Below are positions 49,460 to 58,641 of a DNA stretch of 64,000 nt, piece after piece. Position 1 is the stretch's first letter; the number at the start of each line of letters is the position of its first letter. This DNA comes from Telluribacter humicola. Its GTDB lineage: Bacteria; Bacteroidota; Bacteroidia; Cytophagales; Spirosomataceae. The position numbers and the translations under genes were made by a program. The stretch is from the NCBI RefSeq assembly GCF_017355935.1, contig NZ_JAFIQT010000001.1:1364001-1428000 (forward strand), in the 5' to 3' direction. Below the pieces are notes generated by a model. The model made no database searches, was not told the origin of the DNA, and saw nothing but the letters and a program-made list of their open reading frames with translations.

Positions 49460-49834
49460 ACAGTTAGATAGAGGTGAAATTGAAACAATGCATTTAACTA
49501 GGTGTATGTATTGCAAATTAGGTGCCGTATTCGACGTATTGTCTATCTAAATCCTGGAAATTTTATCGTACGGGAACATCAGAATGGTATCCCGAAAGGA
49601 TTAACTTTCTTGCTATGTTCAAGCTCCACCATTTTGTAGGCAGGGTAAAATCCAGCAAAATCCTACATGGACTTACAGTAAGCTCATTATAGTTTGACTC
49701 TGGAAAGGCAGGTACTTCGTGGGCTAATTAAAGAATAGGGAGACAAAGGAGTCTATTGGGAATCTTAGTTAGAGGAGGCGAAAAAACAAAAAGACTCCTA
49801 TATAGCCATGCGTGCTATATAGGAGTCTTTACTG
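49460..49834. other. Intergenic region upstream of the hypothetical gene and downstream of the tRNAs
   Basis: 375 bases containing the tRNA operon terminator (49790-49830, listed separately). No ORF or consensus promoter is evident in the rest, though the promoter of the gene starting at 49459 must be here. Confidence 0.6.
49790..49830 (-). terminator. Terminator of the tRNA operon
   Basis: A 17-base perfect stem AAAGACTCCTATATAGC and its complement with a 7-base loop, directly 3' of tRNA-Leu on the minus strand and followed by T residues in that direction. Confidence 0.88.
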
Positions 49835-49920
49835 TACCGGGGACGGGGGTCGAACCCGTACGAGCGTTTCGGCTCACAGGATTTTAAGTCCTGCGTGTCT
49901 ACCAATTCCACCACCCCGGC
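49835..49920 (-). tRNA. tRNA-Leu (anticodon TAA)
   Basis: Read on the minus strand: acceptor GCCGGGG pairs with CCCCGGT (one G-U), D-loop AATTGGTAGAC, anticodon stem/loop GCAGGACTTAAAATCCTGT with anticodon TAA, a long variable arm typical of Leu (GAGCCGAAACGCTC) and T-loop GGGTTCGACCC. Discriminator A. CCA is not encoded. It reads UUA/UUG leucine codons. Confidence 0.95.
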
Positions 49921-49989
49921 CTCACAAACGGACAAAAGTCCGATGCTATCTTAAAAGAAAAGCACCGTTTCCGGTGCTTGCCTTTTCTG

Positions 49990-50062
49990 AGCAGAAGACG
50001 AGGTTCGAACTCGCGACCTCAACCTTGGCAAGGTTGCGCTCTACCAGCTGAGCTACTTCTGC
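49990..50062 (-). tRNA. tRNA-Gly (anticodon GCC)
   Basis: Minus-strand cloverleaf of 73 bases: acceptor GCAGAAG/CTTCTGC, D-arm AGCTCAGCTGGTAGAGC, anticodon arm CAACCTTGCCAAGGTTG with anticodon GCC, T-loop GTTCGAACC. Discriminator T, as usual for Gly. It lies 69 bases upstream of tRNA-Leu in the same orientation, so both share one transcript. Confidence 0.95.
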
Positions 50063-50175
50063 GTGACCTTGTTCCTTTATTGTGATGCAAAGGTATGGGC
50101 TCTATCTATTCTACGCAAGTGTTGTCTGCAAAATTTTTTCTTAAAATTTAGTTTAAAAAATTAACAGGCTGTAAA

Positions 50176-51048
50176 TCAGAAATGATACAGGCAGAGCGCT
50201 CCGAAAAAAATATTCAGGCCTATGCCCGCGAACAGATTCATACGCATGGTATGTCTGAAATTTGCCTCTTCCTGGTTCTTCAGGACAGCCCTCCACCAGT
50301 ATCCAAAGTAGGCCAAAACCGGCCCCATGCACAGTACAAGTACAATCAGACTATCGGCGGAGCCGTACGTGGGGAAGTAAAACAGGAAACCTACAAAGGA
50401 TAGAAGGAAAAAAAACGCTGCGTTGAGAAAGGTACCCCTGATGCCTACCAGACGACTGAAGGTAAGATCGCCGCGGCGGGCATCTTCCTCGTGCTGGTAC
50501 ACCTGCGTAAGGGGATATACCGCCCACAGATTAGAGGTACAGATGAGAGCAGGAATCAGGTACTTAGCCTGCATAAGCTCCGCTACCGGCAGCCTGCCCA
50601 AGACCTGCACCGTAGCCAGGTACGTAAATGCCCCCTGAAACAAACCAACGATGAGCCAACTCAGCAGGGGGTACTTCTTCAGGCGTATGGCCGGATAACT
50701 GTACGCTTTGGAGATAGAACCATAAATAATCAGATACAGTACAAACGGCAGCCCCAGTCCAGCCCACAGGGCAACAAATACCGCAATGATATCAAGGAGC
50801 CAGGCCGTGTAAAGCAGCTCCTTACTGACGGGAGGAGGGACCTCCAGCAGGCCTATGCTGCCTTCATCCTTGTCGTAGTAGCTGTTGTAGGCGTTGCTGG
50901 CCGGATACAGGAGCAGGTGGATGATCACGAGTGACCACAGGGCTATGAGCAGATCGGGAGCGGGAGTCTGGCTCAGGGCAAACAGGAAAACGGGAAGCAG
51001 AAACACCGAAAAGGGGATTCGCAGGTGTAGAAAGACATTCCGGATCAT
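50176..51048 (-). CDS. UbiA-family prenyltransferase
   Basis: The ATG at 51048 gives 290 residues; a longer frame to 51129 lacks support. Eight to nine membrane helices are evident. The first prenyl-diphosphate motif reads NAYNSYYDKDEG, where classical UbiA/MenA has NDxxDxxxD, and the second is QHEEDARRGDLT. Members transfer isoprenyl chains to aromatic rings (quinones, heme O, chlorophylls) or polyketides. It is divergent from the type III PKS gene with only 87 bases between starts, which suggests the PKS product could be its acceptor. A role in menaquinone (MenA) is less likely given the context. Confidence 0.88.
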   Translation of the reverse strand: MIRNVFLHLRIPFSVFLLPVFLFALSQTPAPDLLIALWSLVIIHLLLYPASNAYNSYYDKDEGSIGLLEVPPPVSKELLYTAWLLDIIAVFVALWAGLGLPFVLYLIIYGSISKAYSYPAIRLKKYPLLSWLIVGLFQGAFTYLATVQVLGRLPVAELMQAKYLIPALICTSNLWAVYPLTQVYQHEEDARRGDLTFSRLVGIRGTFLNAAFFFLLSFVGFLFYFPTYGSADSLIVLVLCMGPVLAYFGYWWRAVLKNQEEANFRHTMRMNLFAGIGLNIFFGALCLYHF

Positions 51049-51134
51049 AGGCGGGCAATTCTTTAAAGGTGGGACTAAGAAAAGCAGAAAAGCACTCTGA
51101 ACCAGTTGAAAACATACTGTTTCCACCAAAGGTT

Positions 51135-52316
51135 ATGGTGGCACGTGTTTTTTATGAAGTTACAACATTTTATAAACAAAATCAATATAAAGTGACCATT
51201 AGTACTCAGCAACTTGCCTATATAACCTCCATAGGAACGGCTACGCCTCCTAACCGATTTGATCAGATGAGCATTGCTGAGTTTATGGCTAATGCCTTAC
51301 ACCTCGACGCTACGGGGCAGCGCCGTCTGCGGGCTTTGTATCGTAGTACTCGTATTCATCACCGATATTCGGTGTTGGCGGATTACGGAAAGGAGGTTGG
51401 AGATTTTACTTTTTACCCTAATACACCCGATCTGGAGCCCTTCCCTACGGTAAGCCAGCGTATGGATCTGTACCGCGAGCATGCCGTTCCCCTGGCCGAG
51501 AAAGCCATACGGGACTGTCTTATTCAGCGAGCAGTACCTATAGCCTCCATTACGCATCTTATTACGGTAAGTTGTACGGGTATGTATGCTCCCGGGCCTG
51601 ACATAGAGCTGATTGAGCGGCTTGGTCTGCGTACCTCTACGCATCGGATGGCCATCAACTTCATGGGATGCTACGGAGCATTTAACGGTATGAAGGCCGC
51701 CGTAGCCATAGTCAAAGCCGATCCGGCGGCGAAGGTACTGATGGTGTGTACAGAGTTATGTACCATTCATTTTCAGAAAAAAAACGAAGAAGACCATCTG
51801 TTAGCCAACGCGCTGTTTGCGGATGGTTCGGCGGCTATACTGGTGGAGGGTGAGCCTGAAGAAGGTGTCCCAGCTCTTGAAGTAGCACAGTTTGCCTGTG
51901 AAGTACTCCCCGAAGGGAATCAGGATATGGCCTGGCACATCAGTGATTTTGGGTTTGAAATGAAACTTACCTCGCGGGTACCGGACGTACTGAAAAAAGG
52001 TATCCATAGCGTACTGGACAGAGTTATCGCGGCACAGGGTATTCAGCGCTCAGAGGTAGCTCTGTATGCCATTCATCCGGGAGGACGTCGTATTCTGGAA
52101 GTAATAGAACAGGTACTTGGTATTTGTGCCTGTGATAATGCACCTGCCTACGATGTACTGCGTGACTACGGCAACATGTCGTCGGTAACAGTCTTATTTG
52201 TTCTTAAGAATCTGTGGGAGCGCCACTCGGAAGCTGATGGGCGTTGGATTTTTACGAGTGCGTTTGGTCCGGGACTAACCGCCGAAACAGCTTTACTCCG
52301 GATAAAAGGGGTATAA
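51135..52316 (+). CDS. Type III polyketide synthase (chalcone/stilbene synthase family)
   Basis: 393 residues from the ATG at 51135, which has an AAAGG just upstream; a GTG at 51069 would extend into the UbiA control region. The thiolase fold carries the full catalytic triad: Cys147 in TVSCTGMYAPGPDIELIERLGL (shown in part), His314 in YAIHPGG and Asn347 in DYGNMSS. GFGP-type loop is FGPGLT near the C-terminus. The enzyme condenses malonyl-CoA with an acyl-CoA starter to form alkylpyrones, alkylresorcinols or similar. In Bacteroidota, related PKSs occur in small pigment/lipid clusters with methyltransferases; none is present here. It pairs with the divergent UbiA gene. Confidence 0.95.
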   Translation: MVARVFYEVTTFYKQNQYKVTISTQQLAYITSIGTATPPNRFDQMSIAEFMANALHLDATGQRRLRALYRSTRIHHRYSVLADYGKEVGDFTFYPNTPDLEPFPTVSQRMDLYREHAVPLAEKAIRDCLIQRAVPIASITHLITVSCTGMYAPGPDIELIERLGLRTSTHRMAINFMGCYGAFNGMKAAVAIVKADPAAKVLMVCTELCTIHFQKKNEEDHLLANALFADGSAAILVEGEPEEGVPALEVAQFACEVLPEGNQDMAWHISDFGFEMKLTSRVPDVLKKGIHSVLDRVIAAQGIQRSEVALYAIHPGGRRILEVIEQVLGICACDNAPAYDVLRDYGNMSSVTVLFVLKNLWERHSEADGRWIFTSAFGPGLTAETALLRIKGV

Positions 52317-52522
52317 AAGCGGGCTTTAATTTTCAGTATAAAGGATTGTATTACATGTACATACACAGACTCAGGTAGTACTACTAAAAAAGAGGTAGAA
52401 GCCCACTTATCAAAATTTATTTTTTCGGTAGAGCTAAAATAAGAACTTTGTATTTGCCTGTAAGTTTAGCAGGGAACACAACACAACTTTTCAATTTTTT
52501 TCGACCGACGTAACTTTAAAAA

Positions 52523-53623
52523 ATGTTATCTAACGAAGTTCTCTTTTTTGTAGGCTTTATAGTCGTTATCGGCTTTATGCTACTGCTCGACCTGGGTGTT
52601 TTTAATAAAAAAGACCATGTGGTTAAGTTCGGTGAAGCAGCTGCCTGGACCGTAGCCTGGATAGCCCTGGCCCTGGGTTTTTATGTCATTATTAATACCC
52701 ATGGTGATCTTATTCATGGTATTGAAAATTATGCTGATCTGGAACGGGTTAAAGAGCAATATGCTCCGCATCTGACGCTAATACCGGGCAACTTTGAGGA
52801 AAGTCTTGATATCTACCGGCGCAATATGTCGCTCGAGTTTATCACAGGTTATCTGCTTGAGTACGCGCTTTCCATTGACAACATCTTTGTAATCATCCTG
52901 ATCTTTGCTTCTTTTGGTGTACGTGAGAAGTACTTCAAGAAGGTACTTTTTTGGGGAGTACTGGGCGCCATCATCATGCGCTTTATCTTCATATTTGTAG
53001 GCTCGGCCCTGATTCAGCGTTTCGAGTGGATTATCTACATATTTGGTATCATCCTGGTATACCAGGGAGCAAAAATATTCTTCCAGGGGAATGAAGATGA
53101 AAAGATCGAGCCCAATAAGCATCCGGTAGTTCGTTTTACATCCAAGTACCTGCCTGTGTACCCGCGCTACGTGAGGGAGCACTTTGTCGTTAAGAAAAAT
53201 GATAAGTGGCTCTTTACACCGCTGTTCGTGGTAGTACTTATCATTGAGTTTACGGACCTTATATTTGCTGTGGATTCGGTACCGGCTATATTCTCTATTA
53301 CCAAAGACCCCTATGTGGTATTCTTTTCGAATATATTTGCCATTATGGGTCTGCGTTCCATGTTCTTCTTCCTGAGCAACATCATGGGCTTATTCCGCTT
53401 CCTTAAGTATGGCCTTGGGGTACTGCTTATGTTTATTGGTGGAAAAATGCTGGCGCATCACTACCTTGAAGGAATTGGTTTCAAGACTGCCTACTCATTG
53501 TACATCATACTTGGTATACTGGCCGTTAGTATATTGGCATCAGTTGTTTTCCCCAAAAAGAATGAGGAAACAGCCAATCTGATCAATGATAATGAAGAAC
53601 CACAGGAACAGATTAAAAAATAA
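52523..53623 (+). CDS. TerC/Alx-family integral membrane protein
   Basis: 366 residues with seven or more membrane helices. TerC hallmarks: LLLDLGVFNKK near the start, LEYALSIDNIFVIILIF and EFTDLIFAVDSVPAIFSIT with intramembrane Asp/Glu residues. Members of the TerC/Alx group handle manganese or other metals at the membrane and were first named for tellurite resistance. There are no other ter genes nearby. The C-terminus has a charged tail (NDNEEPQEQIKK). The stop is 2 bases before the start of the large helicase gene, so they are co-transcribed. Confidence 0.93.
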   Translation: MLSNEVLFFVGFIVVIGFMLLLDLGVFNKKDHVVKFGEAAAWTVAWIALALGFYVIINTHGDLIHGIENYADLERVKEQYAPHLTLIPGNFEESLDIYRRNMSLEFITGYLLEYALSIDNIFVIILIFASFGVREKYFKKVLFWGVLGAIIMRFIFIFVGSALIQRFEWIIYIFGIILVYQGAKIFFQGNEDEKIEPNKHPVVRFTSKYLPVYPRYVREHFVVKKNDKWLFTPLFVVVLIIEFTDLIFAVDSVPAIFSITKDPYVVFFSNIFAIMGLRSMFFFLSNIMGLFRFLKYGLGVLLMFIGGKMLAHHYLEGIGFKTAYSLYIILGILAVSILASVVFPKKNEETANLINDNEEPQEQIKK

Positions 53624-53625
53624 AA

Positions 53626-56600
53626 ATGAATAAAATCCTCAAAGCGTACCTCAAGCGATTAACTAATCTTAGTAGTAGGAATAAATCACTGCTGTTGACA
53701 CGTTTGCCGGGGGAACAATTTGTGGATCTGCACGAGGGAGACTTCCTGCTGGGGAAGTACTCCTTTGAGCTGGTTCGGCAGCTTATTCAGCGAAAGGCAC
53801 GCATCCCACTTTGCGATGTGCAGGACCCCCGCTACGACCGGGTGAATGAGCTAAGCCGTAAGCTACGGAAGATAACCCGAACAGAACGATTTATTGAAGA
53901 AGAACGAGGAGCCCGCGACCTGTACGTGGGCTATCCTTTTATCCGGGGTAAGCTATCGGATGGTTCTGTTATACATGCGCCGCTGCTTTTCTTTCCGGTA
54001 ACGCTCCGGATGGACAGAGAGCAGTGGTGCCTCTTTGGGCGCGACGATGCCGAAGTTACGCTCAACCGCAGCTTTGCCCTGGCCTACGCCTACTTTAACG
54101 AAACTACCATACCCGATGAAGTAGTAGAGAAATCCTTTGATGATTTTCCGACGGATGCGCTGGAGTTCCGTACCCAGCTGTACGAGTGGCTGAAAACTAC
54201 TCCATTTCGTATCAACTTCAATCAGCAACTCTTCGAAGATAAGATTCAGCCGTTCGAGGTACTGAAGAGCAGTGATCTGCAGACGCTGGAAAAAACCGGA
54301 GAGCTAAAACTATACGCGGAGGCGGTGCTGGGGATATTTCCGCAGGCTGGCTCTTACCTGGTACCTGATTATGATGTCCTGCTGGAGGTAGGGGAGGATG
54401 ATCCTGGTTTTAATCTGCTTTCGCCTTATGCTGATGAATCTATTCAAAAAGAACCACCAGCTACGATCCTGCGCGAAGAGCAGGTACTGACGCCTTTCCA
54501 GACGGATGTTTCGCAGGAGAAGGTAATCCGGGCGGTCAAAAAAGGAGAATCGGTCGTGGTGCAGGGGCCTCCGGGTACTGGTAAGTCACAGCTGATCTGT
54601 AACCTGATGGCCGATTTTGCGGCTCAGGGCAAAAGGGTACTGCTGATATGTCAGAAGCGGGCCGCTCTGGACGTGGTGTACCAGCGCCTGCAATCGGTAG
54701 GACTGGCGCCTTTTGCCGCCCTTATCCATGACTTCCGCAACGACCGCCCTGAGCTATACCGTCAGCTGGCTAATCAGATAGAGCAGGTAGATGCATATCG
54801 TAACCAAAATTATAGCCTGGATGCCGTGGTACTAGAGCGGCAGTTTACGCAGGAAAGCCGGCAAATAGATCGGGTCGTAGAGGAGCTGGAAAGCTTTCGC
54901 AGCGCCCTATTCGATGAATTAGAGTGTGGAGTATCCATCAAGGAGCTATACCTTTCCAGCAATCCGGCTGCTCCCCACATTAGTCTGACGGATGTAGAAG
55001 GTAAGCAACTTTACCGGTTGTTCCGGCTGGATAGTGTTGAGGATTTCCGCCGTCGGCTCAGGCTTTATGCGGCTTATGCACAACGCATAGGTCCGGAGCA
55101 TGGGTGGTACCAGCGCAGGAGTTTTGCCGACTACAGCATAAGTGAGTTGCGTCGTATGGAGCAGCTACTACACGACTGGCCCCTCTTTATGCAGCGCCAA
55201 AGGGAGCAGTTTGAAGCTGTAACAGGTGCTCCTTTCGCCGCTGAGTTCATAGAAGATCGGGATGAGGTACTTGAGCGTCTGTCGGATGTTCGTGAGCTCC
55301 TGCAGGACGATACTATATTCAAGCTATTTCAGGGATACCTCCGGGATACAGATCAATCCATCAGACGATTGGCACTGGTCCGGCAGATTGTCGCTACGCT
55401 GGAAGGGTGGGAGGGGATGGAAGCCACCTTACCCGCCACGGATCTCACACCATTCAGAGGGCAATTGATGAAGGCGGTTTCGGCTCGTCAATCGTGGACC
55501 AGCAGTCAGTGGTGGGAGTGGTTTGGCAGTGATAAGGATGTAATCCGGCGTGTAGCCGCCAGTAATGGATTAAGTACCCGGCTGGAAGATCTGGAAAGGT
55601 TGAGTCTGCTGCTTCGTAACCGCCTTCAAATGGAAGAGTGGTTACAGAATCCACTGGTACATTTTGAGGTAGATTACTTAGATAGAGTGCTCCCTAATGA
55701 AGAACAGTATACGCTATTTTTTCAAAAGAGTGAAAAAGCGTCAGATGCGGTAGTCAGGCTCCGCATTAAGCAGTGGAGTCAGGTACTGCATACATTGGCA
55801 TTGAACGCATCTTCCAGAAGTACCTTTATAGAAGCCATTGATGCGTTGATCCAGTGGGTAGAGGCGTGGGAAGGTTCAGTTCATGCGTTGAGCCCATTTC
55901 TACTGCCGGAACAGATAAAAAGACTGATAGAAACACCGCAGTGGGCAAGCCAACTGCGTGACCAGTTACAGGCAGATTTTGACTCACTGGTAGAAATGGA
56001 TCGGCTGTGGCAGCAAATGGCTCTTCATGAACAAGCCGTTACCACACAGGTGCTTAAGAAAAGCCAGGAAACAGCCAGTACTCAGCCCGAGGCGGTGGTG
56101 GCTCTGTTTGATAATAGCCTGCGCCTGGCCTGGATCGAATATATTGAGACCCGATTCCCGGACCTGAGGGCGGTATCGTCGCTCCGGATGCAGCAGTGGG
56201 AAGAACAACTCCAGGGTAGCATCCGTAGTAAGCAGAGCCTGAGCCGGGACATAGTACTTATAAAGCTGCGGGAGGAGACTTACCAGGACGTAGAGAATAA
56301 TCGCCTGGGGAATCGGGTAACGTACCGGGAGCTGTACCATCAGGTCACCAAGAAGCGGAAGATATGGCCCATCCGGAAACTACTGGAAGAGCATTCCGAG
56401 GAGGTGTTTAGGCTAGTACCTTGCTGGATGGCTTCACCCGAGTCGGTGTCGGCTATGTTTCCGATGCAGAAAGACTTATTTGATCTGGTGATATTTGATG
56501 AGGCTTCGCAGTGTTATGCCGAGTATGGATTACCCGCCGCCTACCGGGGCCGTCAGATCGTGGTGACCGGTGATAGCAAACAGCTCCCGCCAAGTGACCT

Positions 56601-57597
56601 GTACCGGGTACGTTTTGAAGAAGGAGCCGAGGAGGAAGATGTACCCGTTGCACTGGAAGTGGATTCTCTGCTGGATCTGGCGGCGCAGACATTGTTAAAG
56701 TACCAGTTGGCTGGCCACTACCGGAGCCGCTCGCTGGACCTGATTGACTTCTCGAACCAGCACTTTTATAAAAATACACTACGCTTATTGCCTGACTTCC
56801 GGCACGTCAACGATGCGGAGCCGGGTATTAAGTACCTGAAGGTAGAAGGAGTATGGGAAAAGAATACTAATATAGCCGAAGCGGACCGGGTAGTACAGCT
56901 CTTGAAAAACCTGAGTACTACCGGGCAAAGCGTTGGAGTAGTTACTTTCAATTTTCACCAGCAGCAACTGATCCAGGAGCTGATAGAGCAGGAGAATGTC
57001 GCACTACCGGAGCTGTTTGTCAAGAATATTGAGAATGTACAGGGGGATGAGCGGGATGTGATCATCTTCTCGGTTGGATACGCTCCCGATATGCGCGGCC
57101 GGCTGGTGATGCAGTTTGGCTCGCTCAATACGCAGGGAGGCGAAAATCGCCTGAATGTGGCAATAACCCGAGCCCGCGAGCGGGTGTACATAGTTACCAG
57201 CCTGTGGCCATCACAGCTACAGGTAGAGCAAACGGCCAACGAAGGACCAAAGCTCCTGAAGGCTTATCTTCAGTATGCACTGGATGTGTCGGAGGGGAAC
57301 TACCGTCCGCAGCCACTTCCAACGAAGACCTACCGTACCGACTGGCTACTGAAAGATAAACTGGCTCATAAGGAGCAGGGGCTGGTCAAAGAGCTTCCTT
57401 TTGCAGACCTCACCATTCGATCAGGAGGTACCTACCAGGGGCTTATTCTGACGGATGATGATCTGTACCACCAGAGCGCTTCGTCCAAAGAGCCCCACGC
57501 GTACTTGCCTATGATACTACAGCAAAAGAACTGGCCTTATAGCCGGGTATATAGCCGGGAGTACTGGCGAAGTGAAAGAGGAGTTGAGGTAAAATAA
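53626..57597 (+). CDS. Very large SF1 (Upf1-like AAA_11/AAA_12) helicase with DUF4011-like N-terminus
   Basis: 1323 residues. The N-terminal part (about 1-290) has 'LTNLSSRNKSLLLTRLP' and a 'YPFIRGKLSDGSVIHAPLLFFPV' segment, as in DUF4011-containing helicases. The helicase core is split: motif I (GPPGTGKS) near residue 313 and motif II (IFDEASQ) near 957, with about 640 residues between, mainly a predicted helical and coiled-coil insert. Motif III is TGDSKQLPPSD, and NVQGDERDVI and VAITRARERVY (near 1178) complete an SF1B pattern. Similar proteins sit in defence islands, often fused to a nuclease; no nuclease motif is seen at this C-terminus. It follows TerC with a 2-base gap. Confidence 0.88.
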   Translation: MNKILKAYLKRLTNLSSRNKSLLLTRLPGEQFVDLHEGDFLLGKYSFELVRQLIQRKARIPLCDVQDPRYDRVNELSRKLRKITRTERFIEEERGARDLYVGYPFIRGKLSDGSVIHAPLLFFPVTLRMDREQWCLFGRDDAEVTLNRSFALAYAYFNETTIPDEVVEKSFDDFPTDALEFRTQLYEWLKTTPFRINFNQQLFEDKIQPFEVLKSSDLQTLEKTGELKLYAEAVLGIFPQAGSYLVPDYDVLLEVGEDDPGFNLLSPYADESIQKEPPATILREEQVLTPFQTDVSQEKVIRAVKKGESVVVQGPPGTGKSQLICNLMADFAAQGKRVLLICQKRAALDVVYQRLQSVGLAPFAALIHDFRNDRPELYRQLANQIEQVDAYRNQNYSLDAVVLERQFTQESRQIDRVVEELESFRSALFDELECGVSIKELYLSSNPAAPHISLTDVEGKQLYRLFRLDSVEDFRRRLRLYAAYAQRIGPEHGWYQRRSFADYSISELRRMEQLLHDWPLFMQRQREQFEAVTGAPFAAEFIEDRDEVLERLSDVRELLQDDTIFKLFQGYLRDTDQSIRRLALVRQIVATLEGWEGMEATLPATDLTPFRGQLMKAVSARQSWTSSQWWEWFGSDKDVIRRVAASNGLSTRLEDLERLSLLLRNRLQMEEWLQNPLVHFEVDYLDRVLPNEEQYTLFFQKSEKASDAVVRLRIKQWSQVLHTLALNASSRSTFIEAIDALIQWVEAWEGSVHALSPFLLPEQIKRLIETPQWASQLRDQLQADFDSLVEMDRLWQQMALHEQAVTTQVLKKSQETASTQPEAVVALFDNSLRLAWIEYIETRFPDLRAVSSLRMQQWEEQLQGSIRSKQSLSRDIVLIKLREETYQDVENNRLGNRVTYRELYHQVTKKRKIWPIRKLLEEHSEEVFRLVPCWMASPESVSAMFPMQKDLFDLVIFDEASQCYAEYGLPAAYRGRQIVVTGDSKQLPPSDLYRVRFEEGAEEEDVPVALEVDSLLDLAAQTLLKYQLAGHYRSRSLDLIDFSNQHFYKNTLRLLPDFRHVNDAEPGIKYLKVEGVWEKNTNIAEADRVVQLLKNLSTTGQSVGVVTFNFHQQQLIQELIEQENVALPELFVKNIENVQGDERDVIIFSVGYAPDMRGRLVMQFGSLNTQGGENRLNVAITRARERVYIVTSLWPSQLQVEQTANEGPKLLKAYLQYALDVSEGNYRPQPLPTKTYRTDWLLKDKLAHKEQGLVKELPFADLTIRSGGTYQGLILTDDDLYHQSASSKEPHAYLPMILQQKNWPYSRVYSREYWRSERGVEVK

Positions 57598-57600
57598 AAA

Positions 57601-57624
57601 GGCTGCCGCCGCGCGGCGACAGCC
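57601..57624. terminator. Hairpin terminator at the convergent helicase/isomerase junction
   Basis: GC-rich inverted repeat GGCTG(C)CGCC / GGCG(A)CAGCC with one internal mismatch, directly after the helicase stop and flanked by an A run and a pyrimidine-rich run. Confidence 0.7.
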
Positions 57625-57648
57625 CTTCCTTCTTTTCTTATTTACAAA

Positions 57649-58527
57649 CTACACATCACAAATCTGCACGCCCTGCTTGAGGGAAGTAAGCGGATCGCGC
57701 TTCGGGATAAACTCCTGACCTACGTAACCTTTGTAGCCTGTATCTACAATGGCCTTCATGATGGTCGGATAGTATAGCTCCTGGGTCTCGTCAATCTCGT
57801 TACGTCCCGGTACTCCTCCCGTATGGATGTGAGCAATGTACTGGATATTATCTTTGATCGTCCGGATGATATCTCCCTCCATGATCTGCATGTGGTAGAT
57901 GTCATAGAGAAGCTTGAAGTTCTCCGAGCCGAGGCGCTTGCAAAGTTCTACTCCCCAGGCGGTATGGTCGCACATATAATCCTTATGGTCCACTTTGCTG
58001 TTGAGTAGCTCCATGACTAGCGTTACCTTATGCTTTTCGGCCGTTTTGATCAGACGCTGCAGGCCTTTCACACTATTCTCAAGACCCTGCTCATCACTCA
58101 TGCCCCGGCGGTTGCCCGAGAAGCAGATCAGGTTTTTATAACCAGCAGCAGCTACCTTAGGTATATGTGCTTCGTAACTGGCTACCAACTCATCATGAAA
58201 TTTAGGATCATTGAAGCCATCGGACAGGTTTTTATTAGCACCCCAGGGCATAGCGCAGTCCAGACCGTATTTCTTCTGAATAGGCCACTCTTCCGGACCC
58301 GTCAGTTCGATGGACTTAATACCCATCTCCTTGGCTGCTTTGCAAAGCTCCTCGAATGGGATCTTGCCGTAGCACCAGCGGCAAACGGAGTGATTTATAC
58401 GTCCTTTCAGTTCAGCACCAAGTACTCGGTTAGTAGCTTCCATATGTTCACGTAGTGATTCGGCCACAGGCATTCCTACGGCCAGTCCGGCCATCTTTTT
58501 GACAGCGTCTCTGCGATTTGACTTCAT
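57649..58527 (-). CDS. Tat-signal sugar phosphate isomerase/epimerase (hydroxypyruvate isomerase-like TIM barrel)
   Basis: The ATG at 58527 gives 292 residues starting with a twin-arginine-type signal (SNRRDAVKKMAGLAVG). The TIM barrel has MELLNSKVDH (Glu), LLYDIYHMQ (Asp, His), HIHTGGVPGRNEID and VGQEFIP (Glu), the metal-site pattern of the Hyi/xylose-isomerase-like group. Related secreted proteins act as epimerases, hydratases or lyases on oxidised sugars. It follows the DUF1080 gene on the same strand, 114 bases downstream, making a two-gene unit. It is not close in sequence to the isomerase at 14884, although the active-site pattern is similar. Confidence 0.85.
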   Translation of the reverse strand: MKSNRRDAVKKMAGLAVGMPVAESLREHMEATNRVLGAELKGRINHSVCRWCYGKIPFEELCKAAKEMGIKSIELTGPEEWPIQKKYGLDCAMPWGANKNLSDGFNDPKFHDELVASYEAHIPKVAAAGYKNLICFSGNRRGMSDEQGLENSVKGLQRLIKTAEKHKVTLVMELLNSKVDHKDYMCDHTAWGVELCKRLGSENFKLLYDIYHMQIMEGDIIRTIKDNIQYIAHIHTGGVPGRNEIDETQELYYPTIMKAIVDTGYKGYVGQEFIPKRDPLTSLKQGVQICDV

Positions 58528-58641
58528 TAGCAGCGTATTGAGTCGGGTTATGAATATATATCTTCTTAGTATACCAAAAGAAGTAACCGGCACTCACCAG
58601 CTACTTCTTTTGAAAATACAATTACTCTTATTCTTTGCAGA

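Noticed and set aside
53626-57597. Calling the large helicase a known defence system
   Set aside because: Only the helicase is present; no nuclease, methylase or other defence gene is adjacent, so a named system cannot be supported.
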